40,873 nt of DNA from an uncultured Aureispira sp. (GTDB lineage: Bacteria > Bacteroidota > Bacteroidia > Chitinophagales > Saprospiraceae), in contig CAJQOX010000179.1 in assembly GCA_905480075.1 (NCBI GenBank), positions 1-40,873 on the forward strand, read 5' to 3'. The position numbers and the translations under genes are program-made. The notes beneath the pieces were generated by a model. The model was not told where the DNA came from. It saw only the letters and a list, made by a program, of their open reading frames with translations, and made no database searches. Shown here one piece after another: positions 7,681-15,321 of the stretch. How positions within the stretch are numbered: the stretch's first letter is position 1; the number at the start of each line of letters is the position of its first letter.

Positions 7681-9432
7681 ATGGCTTTGAAAATAGTATT
7701 CCCCATTCTTTTTTTGCTCAGCACAAGTTGTTCCCTTATTGCTCAAAAACCTGAAGCGATCAAAGAATACAATTCGGGCCTGCAGTATTACAATATGCAC
7801 AACTACCAATCTGCAATACCTTTTTTTGAGTCGGCTGTCAAAAAAGACCCTGCATTCGTCTATGCTTACCGATGCCTGATCAGTTGTCATGAACAAGAGG
7901 GGGATTTGAAAATTTCTGCCGAACTTTACGAAAAAGTTGTACTACTTTCACCTTCCGATAAGACGGTATGCTATAATCTTGCAATGACTTATATTGATTT
8001 GAAAGACTATAAAAAAGCAGTACTGAACCTCAAAAAAGCCCTTGTTGTTGATCCTGCCTATTTAAAAGCATCATCTAAGCTTAAAGAGATTGAGGAATAT
8101 CTTAAAAAGCAGGCAGAAAAAAATAATGAAAAACAACCTCAGGCTAATTCAGAGGAAAATCAGCATTCTGCGGAAAATAGTACTTATTCTTCTGCCCTTC
8201 ATTTGTACAAAAAAGAAAATTATGAAGCCTGTCTTTCAAAATTAAACAACTTCAACAGAAAAATACAAAATCCTGATTTTTATTATCTAAAAGCGATTAC
8301 TTATCAACACCTGGGTGACCGTGAAAAAGCGGTTCTTGCCTATGAAAAAACACTGGAACTGGATGACAGGCATTTTAATACTAACCTGAACCTCGGCACA
8401 ATATTTTATAACGATAAGAATTTTGAAGAGGCAGTTCATCTTTTTGAAACTGCCTACCTCAGGAGAAAAAATGATATGAAATTATTGTATAATTTGGCAA
8501 AAGCACATTTTTATGCCAAAGAGTATAAAGAAGCTATTCCTTATTTGGAAACTTATCTCGACCGAAATTACAATAAAGGAGAAGCTTGGACCCTTCTTGG
8601 AGATGCATACAGTAAAACAGGAAAGAGTAAAAATGCAGCAAAAGCCTATGAAGAAGCAAAAAAACACGGAGGAGACATCGACCATATTGCCGATCATCTT
8701 CAGAATAACATTGCAGAATTTGGCAGAAAGGCCTCTGAATACACTCAAAATGGCAATTATCAAAAGGCAATAGAAGTCCTGGAACAAGCTATTTCCGAAC
8801 ATTCCGAAAAAGCGTCTCTGCATTTCAACTTAGGACTTAATTACATGGAAATCGGCAATACTAAAAAAGCACGGGAAGAATTCAAAAAAACCATAGACCT
8901 TGAACCCGCACATGCAAAAGCCTATCAGGGCCTTGCACTAATATACTATGAGAGGCAGGAATTCAAAGAAGCTGCTGCATATTACCTTGCCACTGTCGAT
9001 GCAGGCAAACACGATCAGTTTGTATATTATAAACTCGGTTCCTGCTATTTTAAACTTAAACGCTATTTGGATGCTGCCAATGCCTATCAGGAAGCGATCG
9101 TTTTAAATCCTGAAGAAAAACAGTATTTCTTTGGCCTTGGACTGTCTTTTCTGGCACTCGACAAAAACTATAAATCAATTGAAGCCTTTGAAAAAGCATT
9201 GGATATAGACCCTGATTTTTTCGATGCACAATACCATGTTTGTGTTAATCTCATAAAAATCAGTCAATTTGAAAAATGTATTACCGAAGCAGAAAAATTA
9301 TTAAAGAAAAATGATCAGTATGCCAAGGCTTATCTGGTTATTGGTCATGCACATAACAGATTAGGTAATTATGTGCTTGCCAATGAATTTCAGAAAAAAG
9401 CAGAACGTCTTGACCCCACGCTTAAACAATAA
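7681..9432 (+). CDS. Exported tetratricopeptide-repeat (TPR) protein
   Basis: A 583-residue protein from the ATG at 7681; an in-frame GTG at 7636 would add 15 residues, but the promoter box lies between the two. The N-terminus is a signal peptide (hydrophobic stretch, then C-S-L-I-A-Q). A Cys inside it (S-T-S-C) is a poor lipobox, so ordinary cleavage after the signal seems likelier. About three TPRs (residues 24-130) are followed by a Lys/Asn/Glu-rich low-complexity linker (about 140-170), then roughly ten more TPRs to the C-terminus, with typical A-Y/A-x-x-Y-x-x-A and D-P spacing. TPR arrays are protein-binding scaffolds. With no catalytic domain, this is probably a periplasmic or outer-membrane assembly factor; the partner is unknown. 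Confidence 0.8.
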   Translation: MALKIVFPILFLLSTSCSLIAQKPEAIKEYNSGLQYYNMHNYQSAIPFFESAVKKDPAFVYAYRCLISCHEQEGDLKISAELYEKVVLLSPSDKTVCYNLAMTYIDLKDYKKAVLNLKKALVVDPAYLKASSKLKEIEEYLKKQAEKNNEKQPQANSEENQHSAENSTYSSALHLYKKENYEACLSKLNNFNRKIQNPDFYYLKAITYQHLGDREKAVLAYEKTLELDDRHFNTNLNLGTIFYNDKNFEEAVHLFETAYLRRKNDMKLLYNLAKAHFYAKEYKEAIPYLETYLDRNYNKGEAWTLLGDAYSKTGKSKNAAKAYEEAKKHGGDIDHIADHLQNNIAEFGRKASEYTQNGNYQKAIEVLEQAISEHSEKASLHFNLGLNYMEIGNTKKAREEFKKTIDLEPAHAKAYQGLALIYYERQEFKEAAAYYLATVDAGKHDQFVYYKLGSCYFKLKRYLDAANAYQEAIVLNPEEKQYFFGLGLSFLALDKNYKSIEAFEKALDIDPDFFDAQYHVCVNLIKISQFEKCITEAEKLLKKNDQYAKAYLVIGHAHNRLGNYVLANEFQKKAERLDPTLKQ

Positions 9433-9506
9433 GTCTTATTCATTGATTCAGTTTTTCCGTTTGACCTTCTTTTTTTCTTTCATTTTCCTATTTCTTCTTC
9501 TTTATT

Positions 9507-9528
9507 AAAAAAAGCAATGCCTTTTTTT
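9507..9528 (+). terminator. Weak possible terminator after the TPR gene
   Basis: AAAAAAAG pairs with CTTTTTTT around a 6-base loop, ending in a T-run, 75 bases after the TPR stop codon. The stem is almost all A/T, so support is weak. Confidence 0.3.
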
Positions 9529-9657
9529 TGTTTTATATTATTTTCATATACCTTTATTCCGATCATTGGAGTTCTTATTTTTCAGTCTTAACTGCTATGA
9601 AAAATTTGAATTTTCTACACTTTTTTTATTATTAACAGACAATAAGATTTATATACA

Positions 9658-9948
9658 ATGGATGAAGATATTAAAGTAGCAATAGAACATGTTACTCTTA
9701 TTCTTTCTGATTCTTTCAGAAACAGAAATGAGAAAGGAATTGACCTGGAAAGAAAAATTAAAAATTTCTGGAACAAGATTAAAAAGAAAATGCCTGAAGA
9801 TGTAGCTAAGAACTACTCTTTATTTCCTGATAATGCTGATAATAAAAAAGCATTTAGTGAGAACCTGGAGGAATTGATGAGTGCTCAAAATGTTAAAATG
9901 AATGTTGTGATTTTTCTATATAATCAGGGGATCAAGCTTTTTGATTAA
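9658..9948 (+). CDS. Hypothetical protein, 96 residues
   Basis: I do not recognise a family. The product is small, charged and probably all-helical: the first half is rich in Lys/Glu/Asp (I-K-N-F-W-N-K-I-K-K-K), a D-N-A-D-N turn sits near residue 62, and the last third is a hydrophobic-amphipathic helix (V-V-I-F-L-Y-N-Q-G-I-K-L-F-D). There is no signal peptide, membrane segment, or Cys/His metal motif. It starts at an ATG, has an open frame with normal AT-rich codon use, and occupies its own intergenic slot between the TPR and penicillin-acylase genes (71 bases before the latter). This supports a real gene. It could be a short helical-bundle protein-interaction domain, but nothing in the sequence proves that. 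Confidence 0.6.
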   Translation: MDEDIKVAIEHVTLILSDSFRNRNEKGIDLERKIKNFWNKIKKKMPEDVAKNYSLFPDNADNKKAFSENLEELMSAQNVKMNVVIFLYNQGIKLFD

Positions 9949-10019
9949 TAATTTGATTTTTAAACTTATAAGGTCATTCGGGATTTTTTCTCGGATGACT
10001 TTGTGCTTTATATCTGAAT

Positions 10020-12386
10020 ATGAGCCTTTTATTACGTCTGCTGAAACCCGCCGTAAAATATTTTATTAAAAGTCAATCCAAAAAGTCACTGCAGGATTAT
10101 AATGAGTCACTTCTTGTGGAAGGCCTTTCTGAAAAGGTTGAAATAATCCGTGATAAATGGGGAGTTCCTCATGTTTATGCGCAGAACCAATCAGATTTGT
10201 TTTTTGCGCAGGGGTATCTTCATGCACAAGACAGATTGTGGCAGATGGAACTTACAAGAAGGGTTGTACAGGGCCGCTTATCTGAAGTTATTGGTAAGGA
10301 TGCCCTTGATGTAGACAAAATTTCCAGAATTATGGGCTTTAAAATGCTCGGGGAAAAAGATGTTGAAAGATTTCAAAAAAATGATTTGTTACCGGTCATC
10401 AGTTCTTATGCTAAAGGCATCAATTATTTTATTGATACCCTGAAATTTCCTCCGGTTGAATTTAAATTGCTTAAGTTCTCTCCGGAAAAGTGGACCATTT
10501 CAGATTGTTTTGGAATGGCCCGTCTGCTTGCTATGCAAATGTCTCAGGGCTTTCTTCATGAACTGGAACGACTTGGAATGGCCGATAAATTCGGAATGGA
10601 AAAACTGGCAGAAATTTTTCCTGAATATCCTCCCTTCAATCCGGTAGCACTAAAATACGGTATCGAAACCAACAGGATAGTGGATAACAAACTGGAGGCA
10701 TTCAAAGGACCCTACCTGCGTCCTCTCGGAGGTTCTAATAATTGGGTTGTCGCTCCACATAAAATGGAAAATGGTGCTGCGGCACTATGTAATGACCCAC
10801 ATTTACTTATCGGAACGCCTAATATCTGGTATGAAAATCACCTCGTCGCACCTGGTTTTGAATGCACAGGAGTTTCTATCCCCGGGGTGCCGCTTGTACT
10901 TATTGGTCATAACCGTAATATTGCCTGGGGTGCCACGCTTACTTATGCTGATATTCAGGATACTTTTATCGAAAAATTTACCGGGCCTTCCTGTCTGCAG
11001 TATCGTTTCGGTGACAGAATTCTTAAATCTACTATTCACGAAGAAACTATTTCTGTAAAAGGGCAGGCTGATTATGTCTTTGATGTTGTGAAGACACATC
11101 ATGGACCTGCTATAGTTGATATTGATGAAACCACTAAAATTACACTCTCGTCGAAAGCTCTGATGGATAACGATATGATGAATGGTTTCTATCAACTCAA
11201 TACGGCCGAAAACTGGGATGACTTTGTTGGTGGCTGTTCCAAATTGACAATTCCTTCTTTGAGTCTTGTTTTTGCAGATACAGATAATAATATTGGCTAT
11301 TTTATGACAGGAGAAGTACCTGTGCGCAATCAAAAGAAAGGATTATTGCCTGCGGATGGTTTTTCTGCCAAACAGGAATGGACAGGCACTGTTCCCTTTG
11401 AGGAAATGCCACATATTCTGAATCCTGAACAGGGCTTTTTCTATACCTGCAATCACAAATTGGTGGCCGATGATTTTCCTCATGATCTCGGTAATATCTG
11501 GATGAATGGATACAGGGCAAAGCGTCTTGATTTGTTGCTCAATTCAAAAGATAAGTTTTCCTTTAATGATTTTAAAAAGTGGCAACTTGACTTTTATTGT
11601 GAACCGGGGCTTCAATTTGCTGACCTGATTTCGGACCTTAAAGATTTACCGGAATACGCAGCCCAGCCACAAAATTTGAAAAATACGGCAGATTTATTAA
11701 CAGACTGGGATGGGTTTTTGACTGCTGATTGTATTGGTGGTTGTATTTACCAGGTTCTTAAACAACAATTGACAGAGCTTATCTTCGATAACTCTAATGC
11801 TTTAAGAGGAAAGGTAACCCAAAAAGACCTGCCAATCTTTGAAATTTCTGAGTTCTTCGGACATGATACAGTAATTATACTTAAATTATTTAAAAACCCG
11901 GATTCTTTATGGTGGAATGACCTTTCTCCCAATGAAACACTCCTGCTTGCTCTCAAAAAAACAGAGGAGTATCTTAGAAAAAATATTGGTATGGATTCAA
12001 CATTATGGAAGTGGGGGACACTTCATAAAATTGTGAGTAAACATGCCCTTGGAGTGAAAGAACCACTTGGTGAAATCTTTGATGTGGGAAACCTTCCTAT
12101 CGGCGGGGATACCGATACATTAAGTCAGGTATCCTTTATTCCGGGAAAACATTATGGTGGTTCTATGGTTGCAGCTTCCTATCGTCAGTTAATCGATATG
12201 GGGGATCTTTCCAATTCAATTTGTGCTGCCCCTGTTGGTCAAAGTGGTAATCTCATGTCCCCTCATTATAAGGATCAGTTCGATATGTGGATGAAAGGGG
12301 AGTATAAACCTATGCTTTGGAGCAGAGAACAGGTGGAGGAATATAAATCATACCGGGCGGTTCTAAACCCTTTACCATCAAAATAA
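10020..12386 (+). CDS. Penicillin acylase family N-terminal-nucleophile amidohydrolase
   Basis: A 788-residue member of peptidase family S45. The alpha-chain part carries the family block G-V-P-H-V-Y-A and the D-R-L-W-Q-M-E segment (about residues 45-77). The autoprocessing site is G-G-S-N-N-W: cleavage between Gly238 and Ser239 would expose Ser239 as the N-terminal nucleophile of the beta chain. C-D-P-H-L (about 259-263) and the later G-H-N-R-N-I-A-W-G segment are also typical. Family enzymes hydrolyse amide bonds of N-acyl compounds such as penicillins, acyl-homoserine lactones or cyclic lipopeptides; the substrate here cannot be assigned. Many relatives are exported, but this N-terminus (S-L-L-L-R-L-L-K-P) is at most a weak signal or membrane-association sequence. 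It stands alone on the plus strand, convergent with the beta-helix gene. Confidence 0.9.
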   Translation: MSLLLRLLKPAVKYFIKSQSKKSLQDYNESLLVEGLSEKVEIIRDKWGVPHVYAQNQSDLFFAQGYLHAQDRLWQMELTRRVVQGRLSEVIGKDALDVDKISRIMGFKMLGEKDVERFQKNDLLPVISSYAKGINYFIDTLKFPPVEFKLLKFSPEKWTISDCFGMARLLAMQMSQGFLHELERLGMADKFGMEKLAEIFPEYPPFNPVALKYGIETNRIVDNKLEAFKGPYLRPLGGSNNWVVAPHKMENGAAALCNDPHLLIGTPNIWYENHLVAPGFECTGVSIPGVPLVLIGHNRNIAWGATLTYADIQDTFIEKFTGPSCLQYRFGDRILKSTIHEETISVKGQADYVFDVVKTHHGPAIVDIDETTKITLSSKALMDNDMMNGFYQLNTAENWDDFVGGCSKLTIPSLSLVFADTDNNIGYFMTGEVPVRNQKKGLLPADGFSAKQEWTGTVPFEEMPHILNPEQGFFYTCNHKLVADDFPHDLGNIWMNGYRAKRLDLLLNSKDKFSFNDFKKWQLDFYCEPGLQFADLISDLKDLPEYAAQPQNLKNTADLLTDWDGFLTADCIGGCIYQVLKQQLTELIFDNSNALRGKVTQKDLPIFEISEFFGHDTVIILKLFKNPDSLWWNDLSPNETLLLALKKTEEYLRKNIGMDSTLWKWGTLHKIVSKHALGVKEPLGEIFDVGNLPIGGDTDTLSQVSFIPGKHYGGSMVAASYRQLIDMGDLSNSICAAPVGQSGNLMSPHYKDQFDMWMKGEYKPMLWSREQVEEYKSYRAVLNPLPSK

Positions 12387-12396
12387 TTATTTGATA

Positions 12397-13608
12397 TTAT
12401 TGAATTTTCAATAATTTCCCAAATTCATTTTTTTGTTTGCTTCTGAACACATAAAAATATAATCCTGATTTACACGATTGAATATCAATTGCTGTGTTTC
12501 CGGGATTCGTTAGAATATTCTTTACAATCCTTCCTGAGTAATCGTATAATATGAACCTGCCCGCTGAGTAATTTTCTATAAATATTTTTCTTTTAAATGG
12601 ATTAGGGAATATTTTTATGCTATTCTCTTCCTCAAAAAATTGTAGATTGGCAGTTGTAGTACAATTCAAAAGTATTTGCAATGGAAGGATAGAGGAATCT
12701 ATAGCAGCCCCCCAGGTATTATTGTTCCAGTCTGTAATGGTACCGCAACCACCACCATTCCATCTGTCATTACTCAAACCCAGATTATTTGTCCAGTTGA
12801 CCTCGTTGCCATTTACCCTGTTGCCTCCGCAACTGTCAGGATATTGATTCCAAACATAAATACCTACATTGGAAAAACTTAGTTGTTTTGAATATACTTT
12901 ATTGTTCAGAATTTCTATATCTGTCCCGCTGGCAATAGCGATGCCGTATTGCCCCGGATTAACCAATATGTTATCTTCTACCTTTACATTTGAACCACCA
13001 CTGTCTCCAGTCATTATTCCTCCGCCACTTGCACTGGGGCCGCCGCCTCTTATCCAATTTCCCTTTATCTGTATAGGGTCAGAAGGGGTACCATTGGATT
13101 TATACATATTTATTGCATCTTCCGCATAGCTTTCCCCAAGAATATTTTCAACTATATTAAAATTTACCCTGTTTCCAATACTGTCAACCTTATCAAACTG
13201 AACCATCTGACCTCTTGGGAAAGGTCCTTGCACATTTTTTACTTCTATGTTATGAACGTTGATTATCTGTGATGCGAGAGCAAAAACTCCCGATGATACC
13301 GAGTCAATTCTGCAGTCACGGATTTCCACATTCCTGCAGTTGTACAAATCAATTCCGTTGCCTGAAGAAGGACCTAAAAGACATTTTTCTATTATAATAT
13401 TGTTGCAATTGGTAATTTTAATGCAATGTCCGGATGGATTTGATATCTCAAGCAGACTAATTGTGGTATCATTTATTGCATTTATCAGTACAGGTTGAGA
13501 TAGGGTATAGGGCCCGCAAAAACCAGCGCCAGTAGTTTGTGCATCAACATGATTTTTATAAATTAAAACTATAAAAAAAACAGATAGGATAATTTTTGAC
13601 TGAAACAT
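12397..13608 (-). CDS. Secreted right-handed beta-helix protein with T9SS sorting domain
   Basis: A 403-residue exported protein. The signal peptide ends around V-D-A-Q (residue 24). The body, about residues 45-290, consists of short parallel-beta-helix turns with stacked Asn and Ile/Val (for example I-I-I-E-K-C, V-E-I-R-D-C, I-E-I-L-N-N-K), like the NosD/pectate-lyase-type PbH1 repeats. Such folds occur in polysaccharide lyases and surface-binding proteins, but I see no catalytic triad I can name. A T9SS type A domain occupies the last 75 residues (I-F-P-N-P-F-K-R). The ATG lies six bases after the stop of the histidine kinase gene, so the pair is almost certainly one operon. This ties a membrane sensor to a surface protein. 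Confidence 0.82.
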   Translation of the reverse strand: MFQSKIILSVFFIVLIYKNHVDAQTTGAGFCGPYTLSQPVLINAINDTTISLLEISNPSGHCIKITNCNNIIIEKCLLGPSSGNGIDLYNCRNVEIRDCRIDSVSSGVFALASQIINVHNIEVKNVQGPFPRGQMVQFDKVDSIGNRVNFNIVENILGESYAEDAINMYKSNGTPSDPIQIKGNWIRGGGPSASGGGIMTGDSGGSNVKVEDNILVNPGQYGIAIASGTDIEILNNKVYSKQLSFSNVGIYVWNQYPDSCGGNRVNGNEVNWTNNLGLSNDRWNGGGCGTITDWNNNTWGAAIDSSILPLQILLNCTTTANLQFFEEENSIKIFPNPFKRKIFIENYSAGRFILYDYSGRIVKNILTNPGNTAIDIQSCKSGLYFYVFRSKQKNEFGKLLKIQ

Positions 13609-13614
13609 AAATTA

Positions 13615-14850
13615 TTATATTTCTTCAAAGTTAAAAATATAATAAGTCCCCTTTTTACTATTATCCATCTCTATCAGCCCATTTAATTGTTTTGATAGTT
13701 TATGTATCAGCTTTAATCCAAGTGTTTTTGTATTCCGGTAACTATTATGATATGAAAAACCTTTTCCGTCATCACCAATTTTCATTTTAAATTTGCCTGC
13801 TTCCTTTTTTGCTATTTCTATGCTGATTTTTCCTGAACCATCTTCAAATCCATATTTAAGTGAATTTGTTATAATTTCATTGATTATAAGACCCAAGGGG
13901 ATTGAGGTGTCAATATTAAGAAAAATATCTTTTGCTTGAATGTCGAATTCAATTTTGTTATTATTCCCAGTCATTAATTCGATAGTCTTTGAGATAAGTT
14001 TTGTACAGTAGTTACCATAATTTATTTTTGAAAGGTTCTCTGTCTGATATAACATTTCATGGACCAATGCCATTGAATTTATCCTGTTCTGACTTTTCTG
14101 AAAAATTGCCTTTAATTTGTTTTCATTGATAAAAGTATTCTGAAGACTCAGTAAACTGGTTATCACCTGTAAATTGTTCTTTACCCAATGATGTATCTCC
14201 TCTAACATGATTTCTTTCTCAATTACAGATGAATTCAGATTGTCAGCCTTTATTTTTAATTCTGCCCTTGCCTTTGATTCAATATCCAATAAATTATTTA
14301 TAAGTACTTCTTTCTTATTGGATTGCTTTACAAAAAAACTTAAACTGTAAAATAGTATGGATGAAATCGCAGTGATATTCATGACGGAAAAAATTAATGC
14401 TTTATCAGCACTATATACTATTTCTTTGTACAAAAATATTTCATATACTACGAGTATCATTATGACGAATAAAAAAGCAAAAAACCATTTCATTGCCTTT
14501 TCACTGTTTTGAAATAATAAACTTCCTGTAGGTGCAAGTATTGACCATAACACCACTACACCGGATGAGTTAAATGTCCCAACAGACCACTGTAAAAAAG
14601 CAGGTAAAATTAATATCAGAAATAAATCGAAAAATAATAATTTGTTACTGTTTATTAATCCTTTCTGATAAAGAATAATGATGAGGGTCATTATAATTGT
14701 ATAGGAAAAAGGAAAAATAGATGAAAAATACATCCCGAAACCTATGTACATAATACCCCAGATTAGTCCGGCTATTGAAATTAGTTTTGATGACAGTAGT
14801 AATGTTTCAACATTTAGTGAGGCTTTTTCATCAATTTTATGATTCGTCAT
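13615..14850 (-). CDS. Six-TM sensor histidine kinase, HisKA_2/HWE-like class
   Basis: A 411-residue membrane kinase. The first ~185 residues hold six hydrophobic helices without a recognisable sensory domain. A coiled-coil-like linker (about 185-215) leads to the phospho-acceptor box E-I-H-H-W-V-K-N-N-L-Q with His220/His221. The family norm is HHRVKNNLQ, so residue 222 is Trp (TGG) instead of Arg, one base from CGG. The ATPase domain follows, with the N box I-I-N-E-I-I-T-N-S-L-K-Y (about 311-322), a D-D-G-K-G-F glycine box (about 367) and a G-L-K-L-I-H segment. No response regulator is encoded in the window, so its partner is unlinked. First gene of an operon with the beta-helix protein. Confidence 0.85.
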   Translation of the reverse strand: MTNHKIDEKASLNVETLLLSSKLISIAGLIWGIMYIGFGMYFSSIFPFSYTIIMTLIIILYQKGLINSNKLLFFDLFLILILPAFLQWSVGTFNSSGVVVLWSILAPTGSLLFQNSEKAMKWFFAFLFVIMILVVYEIFLYKEIVYSADKALIFSVMNITAISSILFYSLSFFVKQSNKKEVLINNLLDIESKARAELKIKADNLNSSVIEKEIMLEEIHHWVKNNLQVITSLLSLQNTFINENKLKAIFQKSQNRINSMALVHEMLYQTENLSKINYGNYCTKLISKTIELMTGNNNKIEFDIQAKDIFLNIDTSIPLGLIINEIITNSLKYGFEDGSGKISIEIAKKEAGKFKMKIGDDGKGFSYHNSYRNTKTLGLKLIHKLSKQLNGLIEMDNSKKGTYYIFNFEEI

Positions 14851-15321
14851 CCTTTATGAGTTGTATTAGCAGAAGTTTAAGTTTTAAATCAAAGGGGGGG
14901 ATAATAAATCATTTTTAACACATAATAATAACTAAATTTTTTCTGATTTACCTTAAAAACAACCTTAAAATAAAATTTTTATTATTTATATATAAGTTTC
15001 TACTTTGGTTTTCAAAAAGTATACTTTTTTAATTTGTTTTTCTTTTTTTCAAAGCATTAGACTCTTTTTGAGTGTTCCTATTACCTTAAATATTATTTGT
15101 GTATATGTCATGTTTTTCTGTTCCCTTATAAATTTTTTTTTATTTTTCCTCCTTTTTGATATTGTTATGATACATTGATGACAATTTCTATCTCTTTTTC
15201 TTAAAATGAGAATTTGTCCTGTCAAAAGACCATAATTAATAGAATAAAAGCAAGCAATTCTTTATATTCATAATAATTAAAGTATTCCTTTTTTTTTCTA
15301 TCATTAAATCAGTTACAAGAA
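14851..15321. other. Non-coding divergent intergenic region, 471 bases
   Basis: Very AT-rich gap between the divergent histidine kinase operon and the S9 peptidase gene. It holds no credible ORF or RNA gene. The only structure I can point to is a perfect 16-base palindrome at 15014-15029. Promoters for both directions must lie here, but no exact TAnnTTTG box was found. Confidence 0.6.
15014..15029. promoter_or_regulatory. Perfect 16-base palindrome, possible operator
   Basis: AAAAAGTATACTTTTT is a perfect inverted repeat with no loop, lying between the histidine kinase and S9 peptidase genes. It could be a dimeric regulator site, but such AT-rich palindromes also arise by chance in this background. 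Confidence 0.25.

Noticed and set aside
12387..12412. Hairpin TTATTGAA/TTCAATAA between the convergent acylase and beta-helix genes
   Set aside because: The stem is short, almost all A/T, and overlaps the end of the beta-helix coding sequence; not strong enough to call a terminator.
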